Source: Hyposmocoma kahamanoa (taxonomy: Eukaryota > Arthropoda > Insecta > Lepidoptera > Cosmopterigidae). Taken from it: a DNA stretch of 64,000 bases. Of the stretch, positions 52,629 through 63,688 are shown one piece after another. Each line of letters begins with the position of its first letter. Within the stretch, counting starts at the first letter, position 1. Below the pieces are notes generated by a model, which had not been told where the DNA came from, did no database searches, and saw only the letters and a program-made list of their open reading frames with translations. Made by a program: the position numbers and the translations under genes. The stretch lies in the NCBI RefSeq assembly GCF_003589595.1, contig NW_020654810.1:19547452-19611451 (forward strand), given 5' to 3'.

Positions 52629-53875
52629 TACATAGGGCGCACTATAAGTTTTCGGAACTGGCCACTTACATAAACAATATTTAAAAGTAATTACAACATT
52701 TGAAAATGGAACTCTTTGACTGTAGAATACAGTTTGTTTCATCGGACTGTCACTTATTTTTACATTGTGACGTCATTTTAGAAATTGGTTGTCTACATCA
52801 CCATAGATTTAACTCGTGAAAATTTTCGTAGTATGATTTTCTACGACTTTAAGTGTAAAGTAATAACTCAGCGGAGCTTCGCTCGGCTTCAAATTGCTTT
52901 TAGCGATGAAGCACCATACAAGATGACTATTTACAGCTAGTTTGCAGAATTCAAACGCGGTCGTATGATGGTCGCCCGTCGACTGTTGTGAACAACAAAA
53001 ACATCGATGCTGTGCGCCGTATGATCAAAACTGACAGGCATGTGGCATACCATGAGATTCAGGCATCTTTAGGTATAAGCATGAGTCAAATATAATCAAT
53101 ACTACATAAACATTTGGGTGTGAAAAACCTGTGCTCTTGGTGGATCCCACACAATTTGACTGAGGGTCAAAATACGGATCGCGTCTCTTGGCGCAATGCC
53201 ATGCTTACCAGATTCAGGGAAGGGGCGTCAAATTTGGTGTGAGACATAGTAATAGGTGACTAAACATGGATTTATAGTTACGATCCCAAAACAAAGGAGC
53301 AATCGAGTGTATGGGTCTTTCAAGATGAGCCGAAACCAACCAAAGTGGCGCGCATGCAAAGTGCCTCTAAACGGATGATTGCTTCCTTTTTTAATAAAAC
53401 TGGACACGTTGCTACTGTTACTTTGGAGAATTGTTGTACTGTGAATAGTAATTGGTACACGACCATTTGTTTGCCGGAAGTTATTGATGAACTCCGTAAA
53501 AATAACCTTAAACGCCGTATCATTTTGCACCACGATAATGCCAGTTCTCACACGGCTAGACAGACAAATGTATTTTTGAAGGTGAACAACGTTGACCTTA
53601 CGAGCCATCCCACGTACAGTCCCGACCTGGCACCTTGTGACTTTTATTTATTTCCAAAAATTAAGAACCAGTTACGCGGTCAACGATTTTCATCACCTGA
53701 AGAGGCTGTCGAAGAGTATGAAAAATATGTTTCAGAAATTGTCACGGAGGAGTGGCATAAATGTTTTCAAAATTTGTCCATTCGTATGAAACAGCGCATT
53801 AACGCTAACGGAGAATATTTTGAGAAACAAGAAATTCATTTCTGACCTGTTATATATTATAGTGAGCCCCACGTA
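52629..53875 (+). mobile_element. mariner copy 2, full-length but dead
   Basis: Termini CATAGGGCGCACTATAA at 52631 and its counterpart, the reverse complement of TTATAGTGAGCCCCACG ending at 53873, are flanked by TA at 52629-52630 and 53874-53875. Length is about 1243 bp. The TIRs differ from those of the intact mariner at 29.3 kb, and the encoded transposase is of another lineage. It lies inside a SINE-A. Confidence 0.8.
52833..53845 (+). pseudogene. mariner transposase pseudogene
   Basis: A decayed DD34D transposase. It starts 'MIFYDFKCKVITQRSFARLQ', passes 'FAEFKRGR', then shifts frame near 52972-52976 to 'DGRPSTVVNNKNIDAVRRMI'. Stops are visible at 53093-53095, 53240-53242 (where W is expected) and 53261-53263 (just after the first catalytic D, 'GD'). 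The last 166 codons, from 53345, are open: 'HHDNASSHTARQTN' holds the second D and 'YSPDLAPCDFYLFPKIKNQL' the third, with 34 residues between them. It ends 'NANGEYFEKQEIHF'. The catalytic D residues persist but the gene is broken in at least four places. Confidence 0.85.
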
Positions 53876-54280
53876 TTACCACTGTAGAGCCAACTAACTT
53901 TATCTCTACCTTTGTGTAGTACATGTTGGGTGTCATATGAGTGTTACTGTTGAGAATCGTCTTGTATGTGTAATTAAAGCGAGCTGGCTATACATGAAAT
54001 GTTAAGGGAAAGCTATAACCTACCACAAACAACACTTACCTATTTTTGCCTCCAAGCAGTAATGTAAGCATTACTGCGTTCCTGTTTGGAAGAGTATGGT
54101 GCTGGTGAAATTACTGGCACATTGGACTTGTCAATTTATGTCTCATAATGACGGGTACAGTGGCAGTCCCCCTAAGATCTTTGCGGTTTAAATCTCTGAG
54201 TGGCAATGTAACTGTTGTTTATAGGTGTTGCTTACCACCAGGCGCTCGATTTGTTCATCCCGTTATATAGCATAATATTT

Positions 54281-54584
54281 TTTAAACGCGTCACATGTTA
54301 CAGTTACATTTTAAATATAGTCTTACTATTCTCAAATTAGGTTGGTTATGCAGTGAGGTAGTTGGGATGTTATGGATGGGGGTTAGCGATGTATACTGAA
54401 ACAGGAACAATTTTAGATAGTGTATTTATTCGTTCATGGTGCAAATAGAAGTGAATAAATAATTCAATTACAATATAAAGAATCTTACACCTACTCCACA
54501 TTTCCTTCAATATGCAATGTGACCTACTAAAGAAGTCACATTGCTTCGACACATTACCCTACACTTGTTTAATCTGTACTTCCA
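54281..54584. other. no recognised feature
   Basis: AT-rich. A short minus-strand frame at 54370-54552 has no support. Confidence 0.35.
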
Positions 54585-54866
54585 TATAGCATGGTTTGAC
54601 CTAACACCTATCAGAGGCCGTGGGTTTGAATTCGAGTTCTCAACTCTGAGTTTTATTTGATTTGAAATTTACCATGAGCTTTTTGATGAGGGAAAATATT
54701 GTGATAAAACCTACACGTGAAATGAGGTTCACGACTATCGGGAAACATTTGATGTCCCCAACCCGCGTTGGGTCAACGTGGCGGGCTATTGCCTATACTC
54801 TCACCTGAGAGAAGACCCGTGCCGAACAGTGGGACGTATAAACGGGTTGATGATGATGATGATTAT
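54585..54866 (+). repeat. SINE-E copy, nearly full
   Basis: Plus-strand SINE-E: GTGGGTTTGAATTCGAGTTC (B box), ATTTACCATGAGCTTTTTGA, GATAAAACCTACACG, AACCCGCGTTGGGTCAACGT, GGCGGGCTATTGCC, CCCGTGCCGAACAGTGGGAC, and a (GAT)n end. The best copy of the family. Confidence 0.75.
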
Positions 54867-55091
54867 TGTATAGATGAAATAACGTTCGTGTTTACGTACT
54901 TTATATTCGTATATTCGTATTAGATTTATATTAAAAATGTTTATGTTATTTTTTTACGAACATTCTATAACATCAATATTTTAGTAGGTCACAATATTTA
55001 CATACCTGCTAAAATGCAAGTCAAAATGTAAAACGTTGATAACGGTTGATTTAGACAATGTTTTAGTGTTCCAAAACAAAAAAACCATCAG

Positions 55092-55379
55092 TCGCCGCTG
55101 CCGACAAATTTACGATCGGTACACATATTATAAGTATTTATTAAATACACAAAAGATTGCATTAAATGGAACATGTACTATTATAATACCAAAGAACCTA
55201 ACGTGGCAAAAACAAAAGGGTGCGAAATATTCGATGTACAACGCAAAGGGAGGTATTTTTCATTTGGCCTCGAATTGCGAAAATTTCGACGAAGGCTTAG
55301 CCGCTTTAGCCCTGACATCGAATGCGTTATTGCGTGATTGCTTTTCATCGGAAACTACCAATCCGAATCTATTTACAGG
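55092..55379 (+). CDS. candidate internal exon, unknown protein
   Basis: A plus-strand block open for about 96 codons to a consensus donor at 55380 (TTTACAG then GTAAGC). The protein end reads 'KYSMYNAKGGIFHLASNCEN', then 'FDEGLAALALTSNALLRDCF' and 'SSETTNPNLFTG'. Codon use in the last 60 codons is GC-richer than the flanks, and the residues look like globular protein rather than translated repeat. I do not recognise a family. The start is uncertain: the AG at 55090-55091 and the one in TGTTTTAG near 55066 are both weak acceptors, and the frame is open further left. Confidence 0.35.
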
Positions 55380-55904
55380 TAAGCGAAGCGATTACTGGTA
55401 ACCTCGTTACAAACTCACTTGGTTCTCGATACTGAATGGTAACAAGAAATATTGGCAGTCATTGCAATGCCATATCTTAATAAATAAAATAATGTTTTGT
55501 TCATCCGGTGTAAGAAAGTAAAAAGACACCATCCTATAAATGATAAGATCTTGAAACTGTAATGACATAATTCGTTCTAGTAAATATATTTAATAAATAT
55601 GGTTTAATTATCTTAGATAGATAGATATACCCTTTATTGCTCACAAAAAAAGAACAAAAACGGTATATAGAAAACTTAGAATTAATGTGTGTGTAAAATA
55701 TCTAAGTATTGTACACACGCCAATCAAGCCACACATTGACGTATCTTGTTCCGTTGCAATGGAGGCGATTTTCGAACAAAAATGTGTAGTCTGACGTGTC
55801 GTTGACCGTACGGTTTTACAGTTTTGGTGTGATTATACCGGTTGTGTAATTTTATCTTTTATTTTTAATCTATAGCATGTCGCTTTAGGGTTGGTGACAA
55901 TTGG
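55380..55904. other. unassigned; short TAGA microsatellite and retroposon end
   Basis: TAGATAGATAGATATACCCT followed by TTATTGCTCACAAAAAAAGA at 55615-55655 resembles a retroposon 3' end in reverse. Otherwise AT-rich. Confidence 0.4.
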
Positions 55905-56140
55905 AAATAATAAATAAATATTAGACAACATCACATTTATTGTTCCGATCCCAAAGTAAGTAACTAAATCACTACTTGTGTTAAGGAAATCGGAAATAAC
56001 TACGATACACCCAGACCCGAGACAATATAGGAAAGTTTTAGTTTTCTACACTGATCCGGCCGGGGATCGAACTCGCAACATGACGATACCATGAAAACCG
56101 ATGCGAAGCCTCTCGATCACGAAGGTAATCAAATTATTAA
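55905..56140 (-). repeat. SINE-D (type 2) copy, full
   Basis: Minus-strand SINE-D with AGACAACATCACATTTATTG, ACACCCAGACCCGAGACAAT, GATCCGGCCGGGGATCGAAC (B box) and AGCCTCTCGATCACGAAGGT (A-box side). The best type 2 copy. Confidence 0.75.
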
Positions 56141-56155
56141 AAACATCTTAGTATA

Positions 56156-57064
56156 ATGGGAAATGAAACTATTTTTCCGGATTTAAATCGCGTATATTTG
56201 TTTTTTCAAACAAACCGACGTTTCGGGCCCTTTACAGGTCCCATGGTCACGGTTGACTGAGGTGGTACAGTCTTCAACCAGTTATGTCTAATATTGATGC
56301 AAACCACCCTATTTTTTCACTATAGTTACAATAGTTATTAATTAAATACCTTATTTTTAATTTTACAAAGAAAACATTCCAATTTACGCTCTCTTATATT
56401 GGACAAACAAAGCGAAGTATTTGTACCCTCGTCAAAGAACATATAGCTGATGTCAAACACCGTCGCGTAAACAAGTCTGCAGTCTGCGAGCATGGATAAA
56501 CCTTACGCATTCAGTGAAGTTTGACAAACCCCAGGTCCTTGCAAAAGAAGTCCGTTATCTACCCAGGATGCTGCGAGAGGCCATTGAAATTAAAAAACAT
56601 CCTTATTTCAACAGGGAAGATGATTTCTCCGTACCACCAGTTTGGGACCCAGTATTTCCTCTAATGAAAAATCGCAAACAGACATAAGACTGCAGTACTA
56701 ATTAATATGTTTTAGTTTATTCTAATTTCTATTTATAATTAATAATAAATTGCACTTAATAAAAATTCATTCAATAAAATAATTTGTAAAACTTAATACA
56801 GCGTAAATTAGAATGTTTTCCTTGTAAAATTAAAAATAAGGTATTTAATTAATAACTATTGTAACTATAGTGAAAAAATAGGGTGGTTTGCATCAATATT
56901 AGACATAACTGGTTGAAGACTGTACCACCTCAGTAAACCGTGACCATGGGACCTGTAAAGGGCCCGAAACGTCCGTTTGTTTAAAAAACAAATATACGCG
57001 ATTTAAATCCGGAAAAATAGTTTCATTTCCCATGTGTAACAATCGCGAAAACCTAAGAACTCGA
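56156..57064 (+). mobile_element. Penelope-like element, GIY-YIG end flanked by inverted terminal repeats
   Basis: Two arms of about 235 bp in opposite orientation, 56156-56390 and 56800-57032, match almost base for base. They run from GGGAAATGAAACTATTTTTC and ATTTAAATCGCGTATATTTG, through GGGCCC and GGTCACGGTTGACTGAGG, to AAAACATTCCAATTTACGC. They flank 409 bp that encode the C-terminal GIY-YIG region of a Penelope-like retroelement. The right arm continues to 57064 with ATGTGTAACAATCGCGAAAA and CCTAAGAACTCGA, as in the 20.4-kb insertion. Penelope-like elements are known to carry terminal repeats in direct or inverted order; that fits. The reverse transcriptase domain is absent. Confidence 0.75.
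56395..56687 (+). pseudogene. Penelope-like GIY-YIG endonuclease domain, frameshifted
   Basis: The domain nicks DNA for integration in Penelope-like elements. The frame begins 'YIGQTKRSICTLVKEHIADV' (GIY-YIG core 'YIG', then the Arg of 'KRS' and the His of 'KEH'), then 'NKSAVCEH'. There a one-base shift occurs (stop in the old frame near 56497), and the sequence continues as 'HSVKFDKPQVLAKEVRYLPR', 'MLREAIEIKKHPYFNRED' and 'FSVPPVWDPV', ending at TAA 56685-56687. The downstream half is the usual C-terminal extension of the family. It is 5'-truncated, with no RT motifs upstream. Confidence 0.8.
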
Positions 57065-59643
57065 CATCTTAATATAAGACAAGCAATTGAAATGATACTA
57101 ATTGACATGGTATGACAATGTATAATTTTGGTACGTCTTACGGATGGATGACACACATGTACACATTCACACATTCCACACAATTATACACTTGCAGACA
57201 CATATACACATACTTGCACTTACACACACTAACACTTAGGTTAATCTATTTTTAATCTGAAAAGTTAAAAATTACTGTGATTAGTGAAATTTGTGTTAGT
57301 TGTAACACCAGTTATAGTAGATATTAAGGGAGTCTGTTTCAATATCGTAAAATAATATAAGAGCATGATTATTATTAATATTATAGAAGAGCGAAGTTTC
57401 CTAACACAGGCCCTAACAAGCATAAAGGAAACATATGCCCGTGTACTCTGCCCTTTAAAATGAAGTAATAAAACATTTTTATTTGTATTTACTTTATTTT
57501 ATTTATTTATTTACCATAATACTTGTTTTGCGCTATACCATACGAATGAATTTCAAGACCAGCATCTATAAAATAATTTTACTGGATTGCAACAAGGACA
57601 CAAAAACAAAATACTTACACATAAGCCTTAAACACACGCCTTAAAAGTTACGTATGACATTTCATTTCGTAACTATTCAATAATTGCCCCCAAATAAACA
57701 AAATCCAATTCGCGTAATTATTTCCTTCTCATCAGAAATGTAATCAGTTGATTGGTCAATTTGTTTGCAAAAGTAACGTGACTTGAACTCGGGTTCCTTA
57801 GGGAAACTTGTCCAGAGCGATCATGAAACTTCATGATTTTCAGACACGTATTCGTCACCTATAATCTGGCCTAAAAAATCAAAACAAAATAATGCCAGGG
57901 TAGGTAAAGCTAACTCGGAATATGTCAATCAAATAATAACCGAAGCACTTGTCAGCGGGCTCCTGAATTCCGTACCCATGTCATGAATGTCGACTTAGAG
58001 GAGGTCCAATCCGTCAACGCGGGACATGGGAGGATAACAAAACATGTTTACGAACGAGGAGAACATAATTAAGGCTTGAGGTTCGAAAAATAAACGCTTA
58101 GTAAGGCCTGGCATACGCACTGGTACGTAACACAATAAATTTTTCTTATTCTTATTCTTATGGTGTAACGGAACGTTACATGTATTTATATATTTAAAAA
58201 TAATGATGAACGTTTTTATAAAAACCAAAATAAAGTATTTTCATAGTTAATAAATTTCCATATTACGGCAGTTTTTCAAATTTTGCCTTTGCTTTCTTTA
58301 CTAGCCATTAAATTAGTAGGGTAAGTTTTAAGTTACGACGAAACGTTTATATTCTAATTACTTATTTGCAGCTTTCATGTACATATACTGTATTACAATC
58401 TGCATAAATGTTGTCTAAATTTAAATTAGTCAATTCTAGAAATTTCCGTTATTTTCATCGTCTCTATTCAAATAGTAATGACGTCTTCAAATTCTGTTTC
58501 TGAGAGATGCTTAATTTTTATTATTTTCTGGGAACCGTTGAGCCTTCAGCTTCTGTAGCAATATTTAAAATTGTAAACTCTTTTTCTAAAACTACTACGC
58601 CAGTACCGTCCTAATTTCTGTGCGTTGCCGTCAGTGGGCTCTCAGAACGCAAGGAAGATGACCAAATTGTAGCTGTTGGTTTATCGAATTACAGGAACTA
58701 CGTTTCGGTTGAAGAAACTACCTTCTGGTTGAAGAAACCACGTTCAGTTAGGTGAAAGCCTCTTAGCTTTCCAACTTGTTTCTCTGCGCGCGCTAGTGCC
58801 GATACATGCCACCAGCTGCACCCTTCCGCCTATGGTCTGCTGAGGGTTCCGTTAACAGACGCCACCCGCCATCTACGGCCGGACATACTTATTAGGGGAG
58901 TACGGAATTCCAGAAGTGAAAACAAATAATAAACCACGGCCCTGTATAAATTCATGCACCAATTTTCCTTTTACAATCTCAAGTTTGGCCACGGAGGCAG
59001 TTTAAAACACATGTACATAATGTCTGTTTAGCAGTTATATGCACCATCATTCTAATATAACAAATCTCAGAAAACTCAAAGTACAACTCCAAGAAAATAA
59101 TACGTACCTTAGAATTTAATGTAGGGTTAATCACAGGAGATCGAATAACTAAGCTGAAATGGAGCTGAGTAAAATGACAACCGAATGTGACCAAGAAGTG
59201 GTTATAGAAACGTAGCATGTCCTAGATGGCATAAACTACGGGAGGCCTATACTCAGTGGGTAAAGTCGAGCTGTGAATGACGATTATGATGATGACAACA
59301 ACACTATAACCCTTAAACCCTACATAGGACTAAAGTGTTAAATGTTAACCATTTTAGACTAACAAACCTTTAAATTTTGTTGCCGATTCATGATCTAACC
59401 CGTAGGACCGACACCTTATTGTTTTATGTCGCCAAAACGGAGCAATTTGTCTGGCCGGTTTGTATCACACAAAGGCGTAGTAGGTTTTAACGATGAACTT
59501 TGAAAGCAACGTCGGCATAATAATACACACAAAGGCAAATTTAGCGGAACAAAAAAGAGTGAGAATATAAAACAGTAACATTAATATTTAAATAAATAAG
59601 AATTAGACATAATGTAGCACTTAAATTAACATCGACTTGGTAT
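57065..59643. other. mostly unassigned 2.6 kb
   Basis: AT-rich. CA-rich ACACATATACACATACTTGC near 57200, a (TTTA)n run near 57490, a GC-richer patch at 58610-58880 with a short tandem GGTTGAAGAAAC(T/C)AC duplication, and a LINE-type tail (ACGGGAGGCCTATACTCAGT, ATGATGATGACAAC) at 59225-59300. No exon supported. Confidence 0.4.
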
Positions 59644-59942
59644 ATCTTTATTAAAATCCTCAAAAATTTGAGGAATTACATCTGTTTGCCAAGTTTTATT
59701 GGAATCTGTTAACGGAAAGGGGGTAAAATCCAATAAAAGGTTTCATCCTCTAATTTGCCACTTTAGAAGTAGGAATATTTTCTTCGAATTTGAATGGGAT
59801 CACTACTGAGATACGTCTTTTCCAACAAAAAAAGAATCCTTGAAATCGGTTCACAAGCGTCGGAATAGTCGCGTAACATATATACACACAAAAAATACAG
59901 TCGAATTGAGAACCTCTTTCTTTTTTAAAGTCGGTTAAAAAA
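59644..59942 (+). repeat. element H copy
   Basis: Plus-strand element H: GCCAAGTTTTATTGGAATCT, CCTCTAATTTGCCACTTTAG, AAATCGGTTCACAAGCGTCG, GTCGAATTGAGAACCTCTTT and the end TTTAAAGTCGGTTAAAAAA. The left ACCGACTT end is decayed. Confidence 0.65.
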
Positions 59943-60682
59943 CGAAAATGCATTTTTTTCAGATTTTGTGATAATGTAGAAACAGTTGAAAGTTTCAAAA
60001 TTGTAACAAAATAACACTGAGTAAATCAAATTAGTAGAAAATTTAAACAAATGAATGAAAAAATGACAGTCGACTAAATTTTTATTTTCAGAATAGAGTA
60101 AAAGTAATATAACCGATCAGACTTTCTAAAATACGCCACATTATTTATAGATTTTACAAGTGACCTGCTAAATGTGCTGGTGTGTATACATTCAGAGATT
60201 CACAACATCAATGGAATATATTTTCGTGTTAACATTATAAAAACACGTTTAGTTAACCTGATATTACAAATTTTAACCTTTGTATATTAAATTACTTCTT
60301 CTAGAAATCCCTGTGACACGTAGAATCGTCATTACATCAATAATAAGAGTAAATTTTTTTTCAAAGCCATAATACCGCCTCTCATCCAGAGGTCGTGGGT
60401 TCGAATTTAGGCTCGCACCTCAGAGTTTTTGGAATTTATATTCGAAATTTAAGGCGAGTCATCAAATGGTTTAGATATTTACTGTTAAATAACAAAAAAT
60501 ATACGATACACCCGAGGATATTGTCCAAATAATGTGCTAATGTGTCACACGATCAGATATAATTTATCCGATCATATAAAATCCTGAAATTAGGCAAAAA
60601 TAAAAGTCTAAAACGAGTTATTTAAGAATAAAATATCTAACTAGGTACAAAATCGTTATATGGAAATATTTTTCTTTTAGTA
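59943..60682. other. unassigned; one decayed SINE-E piece
   Basis: At 60372-60470 CCAGAGGTCGTGGGTTCGAA and AATTTATATTCGAAATTTAA fit a decayed SINE-E head. Otherwise AT-rich. Confidence 0.4.
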
Positions 60683-60900
60683 CTACAGAGAGCCTACTAA
60701 ATTTTGGTTTTCAACTGAAGACCTATTAGTTGTTAAAATCACATTTATCCCAAAATTTTCCGCACCGCCAGTTTCCCCGTCAGTCGCCATCGGGCGCTTG
60801 TCGACGTTTGTTTCACCGCCTATTCTAATTTTAGTCATATTAATATACAGCGCGCGGATTGCGGGACGCGAGGGGCGACCACACACGCTTCATCTCCTAA
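60683..60900 (-). other. CpG-rich island with a 51-codon ATG frame
   Basis: A CpG-rich patch in AT-rich surroundings. On the minus strand an ATG near 60838 opens 'MTKIRIGGETNVDKRPMATD', then 'GETGGAENFG', and stays open to about 60683. A GTGATT sits at a possible but poor donor. Upstream of the ATG are TATATTAATATG and GCGCGCGGATTGCGGGACGC. It could be a first exon or a conserved regulatory island. No family recognised. Confidence 0.25.
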
Positions 60901-60929
60901 AATCTTGGCTCGTGTTGAAACGCCTCGCC

Positions 60930-61010
60930 TTAATTTGAAATGTACCATGAGGTGATGAAACCTGCCCATCAAAGAAGGTTCACAACAAATGCATCACGTA
61001 GTGGTGAACA
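60930..61010 (+). repeat. SINE-E fragment
   Basis: AATTTGAAATGTACCATGAG, GATGAAACCTGCCCATC and GGTTCACAACAAATGCATCA give the middle of SINE-E only. Confidence 0.5.
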
Positions 61011-61683
61011 CGAAGACTAGATTTACAATTGACATGTTGAGAAATAAGCAACAAATAAAAACAATATAATGCCTACGTTACTGGCTACGTCTCCGATAAA
61101 CTCTTTTATCAGAGAAAACGGTGACAGATAAAAATGTTTATTTCCAAACGGCAACAGTGAAGGAACAGATATTCTTATTCAGAATACCTGATACGGTTTG
61201 TACCAAAATACTTTCGCAAAGCAGGTTTTACTATCAACCATATCTTGTAACAAAATGGCGTTAAAAAAAATCTTTAAAATTCATGTAATTAAAAATAAGA
61301 TGAAAATTTGATACTGTTTTTGAACTTAGTGGTGTGAACAACCCTTAAAAGTGACCGCATATTTTCAGAGATTTTGACAAGAAATATTCTGTTAGACACC
61401 AGCAAGGTATTTCGTACATTTTGGATTAAACGCCCCAGATATCGTGGCTGGCTCCAGACAATAAATTATTGGAAAGTTATTTTCCTTTCATCTAAATCTT
61501 AGTGTATAAACGTAAGTAGCTATGCTATTTCCAACTTGGTTTGATATTAACCCCATTAAACAATAATAATGCAAAATAATACGTTTCTTCCAACATCTTA
61601 TCTCAAAAGATCACAAAGAAGTTTAAAATAATTCAGACTGGTAGACATACATTTCATATGAAATAATTTCAGTACAGAGTACT
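61011..61683. other. no recognised feature
   Basis: AT-rich, unassigned. Confidence 0.4.
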
Positions 61684-62157
61684 AAAAAAACCGACCTCAA
61701 AAGTACATGGAATTACACGTAATTACCATGTTTTATTGAAATCGGTCCCCGGGTAGTGCGCAAGCCCGGATTCTTCCCCTAGTTCGCCACTAAAATATAA
61801 TAATAATCGGTTCTCACTTCTTAAAGTACATCGAGAGAGAAAAACACCTAGAATTGGAAAATAGCAAAATCAACTATTAAAATAATTGCTCTTAAAATAA
61901 AATTTTGGCGCTGTTTATAAAAATGAATCTTCATGCTTGAACAGCCACTCTTAAAGGTGGATGAATTCTTCAAAATTAAATGGGACCACTATGGACTACT
62001 ACTACTACTACTACTACTGGCACTATGGACCACTACTCTTTCCAACAAAAAAAGAGTCGTGAAAATCGGTTCACAAATACCGGAGTTATCGCGTAACATA
62101 CATACAAAAAAAAAATCGAATTGACAACCTCCTCCTTTTTTCGAAGTCTGTTAAAAA
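61684..62157 (+). repeat. element H copy, expanded, with (CTA)n microsatellite
   Basis: Plus-strand element H with a clear left end (AAAAAAACCGACCTCAAAAG), AAATCGGTCCCCGGG, a long unrelated insertion of about 130 bp, AAATTAAATGGGACCACTAT, and a right end TCGAATTGACAACCTCCTCC with CGAAGTCTGTTAAAAAA. A (CTA)8-type run lies at 61995-62018, between two copies of the CACTATGGACCACTACT motif. Confidence 0.65.
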
Positions 62158-62538
62158 AATAGTTTTTTTTTATAATATCGTAAGAATTCATAATTCATGA
62201 GAAAAAAATTAAACATCTTTCTGTAGTAATGAAATGAAAAAAATGAAAGTCGTTCCATGTCCCATAAGTTTCAGAACCCTCTGTGGACGTATTTTACTCT
62301 CGCTTGGCCGGTTTTTTCCTTTCTTTATGCTTTTTTTCTTTTGGCTTAAACCACTACACATCGCATTTTCAGCGCAGTAAATGTCGATAAAATTATTAAA
62401 TGTATTTTTTATGTGTTTTATTAACACATCACCTAAAACTGTAAATGTACATATAGACCTTACGTTACGATTCGTCAAAATACACGTACAGTATCCTTTC
62501 TTCCGTAAACATAAAAATTATATACCGTAGCTTAATTT
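62158..62538. other. no recognised feature
   Basis: AT-rich, unassigned. An 89-codon minus-strand frame at 62209-62478 has low complexity and no support. Confidence 0.35.
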
Positions 62539-62807
62539 TAGTAGCAGTAGAGTTCCTTGTGAAGGAATTCGTCCAGGGCAGTGCTACCACCTTACCTATT
62601 TCTATCACCAAGAAGTAATGTAAGCAATAACTTACACAACGTTCCGGTTTTAAAGGGTAAGGGTGCTGGTGATATTGCAGGCACATGATAAGACTTGTCA
62701 ACTTATGTCTCAGGATGGCAGGTCGCTGGCTGTTATGGACAGGTGTGTCGCTTATCACCCGACAATCCACGACTTCTTCGTCCCATCACTTGCTATCATA
62801 AAAAAAG
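62539..62807 (+). repeat. SINE-A copy
   Basis: Plus-strand SINE-A from TAGTAGCAGTAGAGTTCCTT to GTCCCATCACTTGCTATCAT with an A tail. About 45 bp is missing after ATGTCTCAGGATGGCAGG. Confidence 0.8.
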
Positions 62808-63688
62808 CTAAATGTGCTAATCTTCCATTCTTTTCTACTTCCACCTTAGTCAAATAAAAACCAATTACGCATAATACAATAATTGATGTTGTTAATATAA
62901 TTACACACTAATAAATCAACCAATAAATTCAATTAGACATATCCTCTCACAACAATTTGAACCTTTCGCCTCGATAGCGTGACCTTTACCATTAAATAAA
63001 CTGAATTTATTATAGACATTAATGTAAAAATCGTTCAGTTAGATTTCATAAACAGCACGATGGAAACGTCTGTAAGTTTTGCCATTTTATAAACTGTTAC
63101 AATTGACTTACTTTCTGATGAATTGTTATATACAGCTCTTCTTGTCATAACTAACGCAACTGCATTTTGGTAACTTTTGAGATATTGGCACCTAAATTTT
63201 TTTTTTATGTCAATTACACTAATTTCGCTTAACAATATAACTGAAGTTTCAATTTATTTAGTTAGTTATTCAGTTATTTAGTTAAAAAAAACTAAAAAAA
63301 ACAGCTTATAGGGAGTTGTAGAACTCGTTTTGCTAATTCCAACAACTCAATTTTTTTAATTATATTATTGTCGTAGTTTTTAGACGTACATACCATAGCA
63401 CTTATCCTCTTTATAGTATTTATTTTTACTTCTTAATTGTACTTGTATGTACCTAATAATAGGCAGTGAATGGAGAAAAACTCAATTCCAAAATTACTTT
63501 TGCTTTGTGTTATTAACGTACCTGTCGATTACGTTGGTTATGACGAGGAATACTAATCTAGATATAATAGTATTAAGGAATTATATTCATATATGTATTT
63601 AATTTCTGATTTGAGAATTAAATTTTCAACGAATTTCTATTCTGTTTTTCGCATTTCACAATTAATTGAAATGCGATTTTTTCGTATC
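62808..63688. other. no recognised feature
   Basis: AT-rich. Direct repeats of TTTAGTTAGTTATTCAGTTA occur near 63258. No exon seen. Confidence 0.4.

Larger units (their letters stand above)
52589..54280 (+). repeat. SINE-A copy split by a mariner element
   Basis: The head of a plus-strand SINE-A (TAGCAGTAAAGTTCCTTGTG to ATCCAGGGACG) stops at 52628, where mariner copy 2 is inserted. The body resumes at 54034 (ACTTACCTATTTTTGCCTCC) and runs to 54280. Besides the mariner, about 155 bp of unrelated sequence (53876-54030) separates the halves, so a second event is also involved. Confidence 0.65.
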
